Assembly: GCA_029939545.1 (NCBI GenBank)
Contig: JAOZSS010000018.1
Coordinates: 1 to 21,358 of the forward strand
DNA from: Kiritimatiellia bacterium
Lineage (GTDB): Bacteria; Verrucomicrobiota; Kiritimatiellia; UBA8416; JABMPJ01
Reading direction: 5' to 3'
DNA: 21,358 nucleotides
This document shows, one piece after another, positions 16,266-21,358 of this stretch. Every line of letters begins with the position of its first letter. Position 1 is the first letter of the stretch. Under the pieces are notes generated by a model that had not been told where the DNA came from, did not search any database, and saw only the letters and a program-made list of their open reading frames with translations. Made by a program: the position numbers and the translations under genes.

Positions 16266-17248
16266 TGACCTGGTTCAGACAGGCGGTTGCGCTGGCAGGG
16301 CTGACCGCCCTGGAGGTCCTGCGTCAGCCGGTCTGTCTGCTTCTGGTCCTGGTTTCGATCACGTTAACGGCGCTGCTTCCGTTCCTGATCCTGCATCGCT
16401 TCGGCGAAGACGGGAAACTGGTACGGGACAGCGCCTTTGCGTTACATGCCGTATTCGGAATCTTCGTGGCCGGCTATGCCGCCACCACGGCACTCTCCCG
16501 GGAGCTCCAGGGCGGCACGGCCTCCGCCGTATTGAGCAAGCCGGTCAGCCGCGATCTCTTCTTCCTGGCCAAGTTTGCCGGCGTGGTCGGCGTGGTCGGC
16601 ATCTTCTCGCTATGTTCCGGGCTCGCAACGCTGCTGGTTGAACGCATTGGCGAGAAGTTCGTGACGACTGGCGGGGTGATCGGATACGTCACGGACAAGC
16701 AGACCGGCGTGTTCCTGTTGCTGGCGCTTGTGATGGCCTGTGTCGTTGGCGCGCTAGCCAACTACAAGCGGCAGCGTCCTTTCGGATCGATCACCATCAC
16801 GGCGCTCCTGGCTGGACTCGTGATCTGTGTGGTGATTGGATGCCTCTTCGCGCGAAGCGGTGAATGGGCACCGTTTGCCGCCCGCATGGACTGGCGGCTC
16901 GTACCGGTCAGTCTCCTGATTACCATCGCGCTCGTCCTGATGTCGGCGCTCGCCATGGCACTGTCGACCGTGGTCGGCACGGTGCCCACCCTTACCGTCT
17001 GTAGTGCGGTCTTCGTTATGGGCCTGATGAGCGACTATCTCTTTGGTCAACATGCGGCCGTCTCGCTATGGGCCCGCGTCCTCTATTCGATTCTTCCCAA
17101 TTGGCAGCATTTCTGGGTGTGTGATCAGTTGAATGCCGGGGGACAGGTGAGCCGTGCCTACGTGGGGATGGCATCGCTGTATGCGATTGTCTATGCCGCC
17201 GCACTGCTCTGTCTCGGTGTCGTCGTATTCCGGCAGCGCGACGTGTGA
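16265..17248 (+). CDS. ABC-2 type exporter permease (first)
   Basis: A 327-residue membrane protein with about six hydrophobic segments. The N-terminal FRQAVALAGLTALEVLRQPV followed by a membrane helix, and ATTALSRELQGGTASAVLSKPVSR after the second, are typical of ABC-2 permeases of the NosY/GldF kind. In these, the cytoplasmic E-x-x-x-G-T-x-x-x-x-L-S-K-P-v-s-R motif contacts the ATPase. The protein ends in VVFRQRDV, again usual for the family. There is no large soluble insert, unlike the second permease. It shares one base with the pnp stop codon, and an 85-nt gap with a small CCGGG/CCCGG hairpin (17255-17269) separates it from the ATPase gene. The substrate is unknown. Confidence 0.88.
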   Translation: MTWFRQAVALAGLTALEVLRQPVCLLLVLVSITLTALLPFLILHRFGEDGKLVRDSAFALHAVFGIFVAGYAATTALSRELQGGTASAVLSKPVSRDLFFLAKFAGVVGVVGIFSLCSGLATLLVERIGEKFVTTGGVIGYVTDKQTGVFLLLALVMACVVGALANYKRQRPFGSITITALLAGLVICVVIGCLFARSGEWAPFAARMDWRLVPVSLLITIALVLMSALAMALSTVVGTVPTLTVCSAVFVMGLMSDYLFGQHAAVSLWARVLYSILPNWQHFWVCDQLNAGGQVSRAYVGMASLYAIVYAAALLCLGVVVFRQRDV

Positions 17249-17333
17249 CCACCACCGGGCTTGTCCCGGCGGAGTCGTGATTGACAGCGGGAAGAGAGAG
17301 TGAGCTAATGAACCAGCGCCAGGTGGCAGCGTA

Positions 17334-18263
17334 ATGGAGAGAACCATGGAACAGCCCGACAATGGCACCGTGCTGGAGGTTTTCCAGCTCACGAAGGTGT
17401 TTCGCGATTTCTGGCGTCGACCACGCGTCACGGCCGTGGATGGACTCGACCTCTCGGTGCAACGCGGCGAGATCATCGGACTTCTCGGTCCGAATGGGTC
17501 GGGGAAAAGCACGACCATCAAGATGCTCCTCGGCCTGCTGCACCCCAGCGATGGCAGCATCCGCATCCTCGGTGGCCGCCCCTCCGACGTCGCCGTGCGC
17601 AAGCGGATCGGCTACCTGCCTGAAGATTCCTATCTCTATCGCTACCTCACGCCGCGTGAGACGCTGCTGTTCTATGGTCGCCTTTTCGATCTGTCCGCAT
17701 CCGAACGGCGGCAGCGCACGGCCGAGCTCATCGAGATGACCGGACTGGGTCCCGCCGCCGACCGCGCCGTGGGCGAGTTCTCCAAGGGCATGGCACGCCG
17801 CCTCGGCCTGGCCCAGGCGCTGCTCAATGCGCCCGACCTGCTGATACTCGATGAGCCGACATCCGGCCTCGATCCCATGGGGTGCCGCCAGGTGAAGGAG
17901 CTGCTACAGGCGCTCGCCGCGCGCGGCACCACCATCCTGCTGTCCTCACACCTGCTGGCCGATGTCGAGCACGTCTGCGACCGGGTCGTCATCATGTACG
18001 ACGGTCGGCCACGCGCCGCCGGAACGTTGAAGAGTCTCCTGGAAAATCAGGAACGTATGCTGGTGAATGTGCCGACGCTCGATGCCGCCGCCACCCGCCG
18101 TCTACTGGACCTGCTGCGCAAGGAGCTGGGGTGCGAGGCCGATGTATCGCGCCCCTCCATGAATCTGGAGGAGTTCTTCGTGAAGGTGGTGCGGGAAGCC
18201 AAGGAGAACGGCACACCCGGGGCGGCGGGTGAGTCGAAGATGGCCACATTTTTGCAGGCGTAA
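17334..18263 (+). CDS. ABC exporter ATP-binding protein
   Basis: A 309-residue ATPase of the ABC-2/NosF-CcmA type that would energise the two flanking permeases. Walker A GPNGSGKSTT is near 52-61, a Q-loop-like IGYLPEDSYLY near 92, signature FSKGMARR near 149, Walker B LLILDEPTSGLDP near 169 and the switch histidine in LLSSHLLADVEH near 205. Beyond residue 230 lies a family-typical regulatory tail of about 80 residues with SMNLEEFFVKVV. Start 17334 has AGGTGG with a 7-nt spacer; Met5 (17346) behind GGAGAG is a possible alternative. One ATPase serving two different permeases suggests a heterodimeric membrane part. Next gene begins 12 nt after the stop. Confidence 0.92.
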   Translation: MERTMEQPDNGTVLEVFQLTKVFRDFWRRPRVTAVDGLDLSVQRGEIIGLLGPNGSGKSTTIKMLLGLLHPSDGSIRILGGRPSDVAVRKRIGYLPEDSYLYRYLTPRETLLFYGRLFDLSASERRQRTAELIEMTGLGPAADRAVGEFSKGMARRLGLAQALLNAPDLLILDEPTSGLDPMGCRQVKELLQALAARGTTILLSSHLLADVEHVCDRVVIMYDGRPRAAGTLKSLLENQERMLVNVPTLDAAATRRLLDLLRKELGCEADVSRPSMNLEEFFVKVVREAKENGTPGAAGESKMATFLQA

Positions 18264-18275
18264 CGGGGGCAGGAG

Positions 18276-19541
18276 ATGCGGAATCGCATTCTGGGAATAG
18301 CCGGACTCATGATACGGCAGGCGGTGCGCTCGCGCTTCGTGATCTGCCTGTTCGTGCTCATGCTCTCGCTGCTGGTTGGCTTTGCCCTCACCATCAAGGG
18401 CGACGGCACCGCAGCGGGGCGCCTGCAGATGTTGCTGTCGTATGCCATGGGCGCGGTTGGCGTTGTGCTGGGAACGGCGACGTTGTGGCTGGCGTGTGGG
18501 TCGGTTTCCTCCGAGATCGAAAATCGGCGTTTGCATCTCGTCCTGGTCAAACCCATACGCCGCATGGATCTGTGGATCGGAAAGTGGCTTGGAATCGTCT
18601 CCGTGGCCATGCTGATGCTGGCCGTGGCCGGTTTCTTTCTTGCCATCGCGGGACAGGTGGCGCTGCGGCGCACCGTGCCCGATAGCGCGGACGGCCGTGC
18701 CGTCCGCCACCAGGTTCTCATGTCACGGTATCTGGCCGAAAGTGAGCGCGTGAAAGGGGGTGCGGGCAAAGCGCGCTGGGAGCTCGATTGCCCTGCCATC
18801 GTCAGCCCGGCCCCGGCTGTCGCCACACTGCGGTACCGCTTTGTGTCTCCGCTTCGCGATCTGCCCCCGGTCAGGACGCACTGGGAAGTGTTGGGCCCGG
18901 ACGGGACGTGCCGTTTTGAGGCCGACGGTCTGGCCAACATGGACGGGGTCAACCGGCTCGACATTCCCGTGGACAGCCTGCAGGCTGGCGAACGGATATC
19001 GCTTACCTTCCGCATCCGCAGGGGAGAAGAGGAGGCGCTCCATTACGTGACCTTCCATCCCAACCATCCCGTTGAGCTGCTGATCCCCACCGGCGGGTTC
19101 GGCGGCAACTTGGTTAGGGCGCTGCTGATCGTGTTCTGTCGCGTGGCTCTGCTGGCTGCGCTCGGCGTCACGGTGGGTACCGTGTTTACGTTTCCTGTGG
19201 CCGTTTTTGTGTCGACATCCATGATCGTGGCGACACTGTTCACCCAGTTTTTCGTCTTCTCGACGGCACCCGGACGTCCGTCCGATCACCATCACCACCA
19301 CGGCGCGCCCGAGACGCCCGCCTGGATCGAAAAGGTAGGGGAAGACCTGGCGAACGGGATGCAGTTCGCCGTGGTGCCGGTGCTGCACTACCGCGTGCGC
19401 GGGCGGTTGGCCGAAGGGGTCGCCATCCCGTGGTCCGAGGTGTACGAGGCGGCCGGTTTCCTGATCTTTGTCTACGGGGGTGTCCTATGTGCCCTCGCGT
19501 GTGAAACCTTGCGCCGCCGTGAGATAGCGTTGCCCGTTTAA
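18276..19541 (+). CDS. ABC-2 type permease with large extracytoplasmic insert
   Basis: A 421-residue membrane protein. The first helices (about 15-40, 50-75, 105-130) surround a cytoplasmic loop with ENRRLHLVLVKPIRRMDLW, the ATPase-contact motif. After residue 130 comes an insert of about 140 residues, rich in beta-like segments such as ATLRYRFVSPL and RISLTFRIRRGEE, probably outside the membrane. Further helices follow (about 275-330 and 390-412). Between the last helices lies SDHHHHHGAPE, a run of five histidines near residue 336-340 that may bind a metal or be an exposed flexible loop. It ends in LRRREIALPV as ABC-2 permeases do. AGGAG abuts the start codon; GGGGGC lies just before it, so the ATG at 18309 is a weaker alternative. 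Function is inferred from the cluster. Confidence 0.85.
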   Translation: MRNRILGIAGLMIRQAVRSRFVICLFVLMLSLLVGFALTIKGDGTAAGRLQMLLSYAMGAVGVVLGTATLWLACGSVSSEIENRRLHLVLVKPIRRMDLWIGKWLGIVSVAMLMLAVAGFFLAIAGQVALRRTVPDSADGRAVRHQVLMSRYLAESERVKGGAGKARWELDCPAIVSPAPAVATLRYRFVSPLRDLPPVRTHWEVLGPDGTCRFEADGLANMDGVNRLDIPVDSLQAGERISLTFRIRRGEEEALHYVTFHPNHPVELLIPTGGFGGNLVRALLIVFCRVALLAALGVTVGTVFTFPVAVFVSTSMIVATLFTQFFVFSTAPGRPSDHHHHHGAPETPAWIEKVGEDLANGMQFAVVPVLHYRVRGRLAEGVAIPWSEVYEAAGFLIFVYGGVLCALACETLRRREIALPV

Positions 19542-19543
19542 CT

Positions 19544-20632
19544 ATGAAATCGTGGCGAAAAAGAACCGGTATCCCGATCCTGGCGACCGCCGTGCTGTTG
19601 CTGGTGGTGGCGGGTGTATTCCATGCGCCGCTGCTCGAGTTGCGCCAGCGGGCACTGCCCGGAACGGAGGCGTTGACCGATGCGCCGCCCGTTGTGGTGT
19701 TCACGACTGTTGTGCTGGGTGGGTTCCGCGGCGTGATTGCAGATGCGCTCTGGCTGCGCGCCTCCTACCTTCAGGAAGAGGGACGCTATCTCGAGCTCGT
19801 GCAGCTGGCCGACTGGGTCACCAAGCTCGAGCCGCATACGACGGATGTCTGGGCGTTCCATGCCTGGAACATGGCCTACAACGTCAGCGTGATGATGCCC
19901 GTGGCCGAAGACCGCTGGCGCTGGGTGCAGCAGGGCATTCGGCTGCTGCGCGATGAGGGCATTCGCTACAACCCCACCGACCCGCGCATCTATCACGAGC
20001 TGGGCTGGATCTTTCAACACAAGCTGGGCGGCGATTCTGATCGGCTGCATGCCTACTACAAGAAGCAGTGGAGCGATTACGTGGCCGAGCGGCTTGGCGC
20101 GAGCGGACGTCCCAACTACGGCATTTTTTCGATGGAGCCAGGCCTGCGCGAGCGGATTCGCGATGAAATGGGCCTCGACGTTGGAAGGATGCAGATTGTT
20201 GACGCAATCTACGGCCCTCTGGATTGGCGGGTTCCACAGTCGCACGCCGTCTACTGGGCCTATCGCGGTCTCGAAGTGGCCGGTCCCGAGGGATTCCTCT
20301 CATGCAGCCGCATGATCTACCAGTCGATGGCCGAGATGTTCCTGTGGGGCAAGATGAGCTGGGATAGCCAGGGCGAGCTCATCATGGAGGCCGACAAGCG
20401 CCTGCTGCCCCGCGTCTTTCGCGCCTATGAAGAGACACTGTCTCGCTACGACGATCCGGCCCTCGACGAGGCCTACATCAACTTCCTCGCCGGTGCCACG
20501 CTGGTCATGGCTCAACAGGGCGACACGCGTCGCTCCCATCGCTGCTTCGACCGCCTCCATGCCCGCTATCCCACCGACCGAACCGCCCAAGGCTACGACG
20601 CCTTCATCGCCGCTCACAAAGAGAAGAAATAG
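19544..20632 (+). CDS. Membrane-anchored helical-repeat (TPR-like) protein
   Basis: A 362-residue protein with an uncleaved-looking N-terminal helix (about 9-29), so the rest is likely periplasmic or exposed. The conserved-looking stretch GGFRGVIADALWLRASYLQ (about 59-77) is followed by GRYLELVQLADWVTKLEP and several more helix pairs such as NPTDPRIYHELGWIFQHK, which fit tetratricopeptide-type repeats. DEAYINFLAGATLVMAQQGD near 322-341 is a further helix pair. Proteins of this look occur next to ABC-2 exporters in PVC genomes as far as I recall, but no function is established. It begins 3 nt after the permease stop with no Shine-Dalgarno, suggesting coupled translation. It may act as a periplasmic partner or substrate adaptor for the exporter. 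Confidence 0.8.
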   Translation: MKSWRKRTGIPILATAVLLLVVAGVFHAPLLELRQRALPGTEALTDAPPVVVFTTVVLGGFRGVIADALWLRASYLQEEGRYLELVQLADWVTKLEPHTTDVWAFHAWNMAYNVSVMMPVAEDRWRWVQQGIRLLRDEGIRYNPTDPRIYHELGWIFQHKLGGDSDRLHAYYKKQWSDYVAERLGASGRPNYGIFSMEPGLRERIRDEMGLDVGRMQIVDAIYGPLDWRVPQSHAVYWAYRGLEVAGPEGFLSCSRMIYQSMAEMFLWGKMSWDSQGELIMEADKRLLPRVFRAYEETLSRYDDPALDEAYINFLAGATLVMAQQGDTRRSHRCFDRLHARYPTDRTAQGYDAFIAAHKEKK

Positions 20633-20674
20633 CCGCGGAGGACACACACGGCAGGGCTGAGAGGTGCGAGGCGC

Positions 20675-20902
20675 TTGCGCTCGTTTTTGCGCCGGTATAA
20701 GAATCTGCCAAGTTTTGTCAAGCTGTGCAATAGTCATCCGAGCACGACCTGTCGCGACGAAGCCGTCCAGTTTTACCGGCATTCGGTTGACCGTACAAAC
20801 CGTATGAGCCGCGGCGCTTATCTGGCCGTCAAAGTCATCGACCCTCGTGGGAACGAGGTCATGCGGGTTTATCGGATCGAAGGAGTGGACTATGCCGAGT
20901 AA
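20675..20902 (+). pseudogene. Possible C-terminal remnant of a methyltransferase/helicase-type protein
   Basis: A 75-codon frame from a TTG. Its second half reads NRMSRGAYLAVKVIDPRGNE and then VMRVYRIEGVDYAE. Similar VKVID-x-x-GNE endings occur at the C-termini of some DNA methyltransferases and DEAD/DEAH helicases from restriction-modification systems, so this may be the stump of a deleted gene. The TTG has no ribosome binding site. The stop overlaps the start of the next ORF (20892), the spacing seen inside an operon. The match is from memory and short. Confidence 0.3.
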
Positions 20903-21092
20903 GTCAAAAAAGGCAGTTGTTACGGTCAAAGGGACGGCTGTCGCGGTCATTGCGCATGACGAGCCGATCAGCCTCCCGCACCGTCGGTTCGAGGCTCTGG
21001 TCGCCGACAATTGCAAGCTGCGAAGCCTGGCAAAGAAGTGTGACAAGGCTCTGTCGGTGCTGCTAGGCGAACAGGCTGACACGCAAAACTAA
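20892..21092 (+). CDS. Short ORF with KilA-N-like N-terminus, probably truncated
   Basis: A 66-residue ORF with a very good ribosome binding site (AAGGAG, 6-nt spacer). It opens MPSKSKKAVVTVKGTAVAVI followed by AHDE, close to how KilA-N domain DNA-binding proteins of phages and mobile islands begin. The domain is normally about 100 residues and goes on with ISLTDIA or similar. Here ISLPHRR replaces it, then the sequence becomes lysine-rich and stops. It may be a fusion left by a deletion, or a small protein in its own right. Its last four bases overlap the convergent lipoprotein gene. Confidence 0.4.
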   Translation: MPSKSKKAVVTVKGTAVAVIAHDEPISLPHRRFEALVADNCKLRSLAKKCDKALSVLLGEQADTQN

Positions 21093-21241
21093 TCATTTGC
21101 AGATCGGGCCTCTGCTTCGTCAATGGTCTTGGTGCCTTGGGCTTCGAGCTCTACTTTGGGTGAAGGCAGCACAGACTCATGGGTTGACTTCTGACAACCA
21201 AGCAAGGCGATGCAGAACAATGCCAAACAAGTCAATTTCAT
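21089..21241 (-). CDS. Small lipoprotein, 50 residues
   Basis: On the minus strand, MKLTCLALFCIALLGCQKST begins a 50-residue protein. It has a short basic N-terminus, a hydrophobic core and the lipobox LLGC at 13-16, so the mature part would be lipidated at Cys16 and about 35 residues long. The remainder is polar and acidic (EAEARSAND at the end). AAAGGAGAG in the message, with a short spacer, makes the start convincing. It is too short for the usual length cut-off. The function is unknown. Its upstream region is an attC-like stem, which would fit the first gene of an integron cassette. Confidence 0.65.
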   Translation of the reverse strand: MKLTCLALFCIALLGCQKSTHESVLPSPKVELEAQGTKTIDEAEARSAND

Positions 21242-21257
21242 GTTCTCTCCTTTCAGC

Positions 21258-21311
21258 CAACGTCACAAATCAGCGGCGCGCTTCAGCGCGTACGCTGGAT
21301 TTGTCTGGTTG
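21258..21311 (-). other. attC-like imperfect stem-loop
   Basis: The fold runs: outer CAAC/GTTG, a 3-by-3 unpaired spacer (GTC/CTG), ACAAATC/GATTTGT, AGCG/CGCT and GCGCGC/GCGCGT around a TTCA loop. There are two single unpaired bases, G21297 and A21292, both on one side. Such one-sided bulges plus an unpaired spacer between outer and inner stems are the hallmarks of integron attC sites. Read on the minus strand, the outer boxes are ACACAAC and GTTGGCT, each one mismatch from RYYYAAC and GTTRRRY. The lipoprotein gene follows 11 nt after the second box. No integrase gene or second attC was found in the window. Confidence 0.35.
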
Positions 21312-21314
21312 TGT

Positions 21315-21330
21315 GCCGGGCTTGCCCGGC
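21315..21330. repeat. Hairpin GCCGGG/CCCGGC
   Basis: A perfect 6-bp stem around CTTG, just beside the attC-like element. A nearly identical CCGGG-CTTGT-CCCGG stem occurs at 17255-17269. Confidence 0.45.
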
Positions 21331-21339
21331 TGCTTGCTG

Positions 21340-21358
21340 GTGCGCTCCGCGAGCGTAC
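21340..21358. repeat. Hairpin at the window edge
   Basis: GTGCGCTC, CGC, GAGCGTAC: an 8-pair stem with one G-T pair. Its right half (GCGTAC) repeats the sequence in the attC-like stem at 21288-21293, so a second such element may begin here and continue beyond the window. Confidence 0.4.

Noticed and set aside
18047..19015. 322-codon minus-strand ORF opposite the ATPase and second permease
   Set aside because: Composition is Arg/Ser/Pro-rich and it crosses two real genes on the other strand.
1..21358. CRISPR array, tRNA or rRNA genes
   Set aside because: I looked for regularly spaced direct repeats and for tRNA/rRNA landmarks and saw none; the heptamer tracts have no spacers.

Overview
The window (about 60% GC by eye, densely coded) carries a bacterial translation-machinery operon, nusA-infB-rbfA-truB-ribF, followed by rpsO-pnp and an ABC-type exporter cluster. 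Upstream and at the far right edge lie patchy accessory regions with several decayed genes. The gene order, the antiporter/PTS-EIIA pseudogene, the DUF6941-like protein and the exporter cluster suggest the PVC superphylum, perhaps Kiritimatiellota or Lentisphaerota. This assignment is inference and no rRNA gene is present to settle it.

Region 1 (1-7500) is accessory. It holds a transposase scrap, a lipoyl/octanoyl-transferase-like gene, an MsbA-type ABC exporter that starts with TTG, and a shattered Na+/H+ antiporter-EIIA gene on the minus strand. These are followed by a small secreted lipoprotein, about 700 nt without a convincing gene, and a frameshifted AbiEii-type nucleotidyltransferase toxin gene. 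Two minus-strand genes close the region, a DUF6941-like protein and a PlsC-type acyltransferase, separated by a dyad repeat of a kind scattered through many environmental genomes.

Region 2 (7500-16265) is the core operon. A promoter near 7690-7719 is followed by a leader hairpin (AAGAGTGGG/CCCACTCTT plus TTTT) that looks like the leader found before rimP in other bacteria. Here rimP is missing and nusA comes directly after it. The genes are tightly packed: nusA/infB and truB/ribF overlap by a few bases, and rbfA/truB overlap by 32 nt. Three tracts of degenerate 7-nt tandem repeats sit in and around infB-rbfA: one inside infB, one immediately after the infB stop, and one running across the rbfA start codon. 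rpsO has its own good promoter, and a hairpin lies between rpsO and pnp.

Region 3 (16265-20632) is an exporter cluster joined to pnp by a TAATG overlap: ABC-2 permease, ATPase, a second permease with a large extracytoplasmic insert and a His-rich loop, and a membrane-anchored helical-repeat protein. It is probably co-transcribed and acts as one envelope system of unknown substrate.

Region 4 (20633-21358) holds two short ORFs that look like ends of larger genes (a possible methyltransferase/helicase C-terminus and a KilA-N N-terminus). A 50-residue minus-strand lipoprotein gene follows, and then a cluster of hairpins. One of these has the architecture of an integron attC site and lies directly upstream of the small lipoprotein gene.
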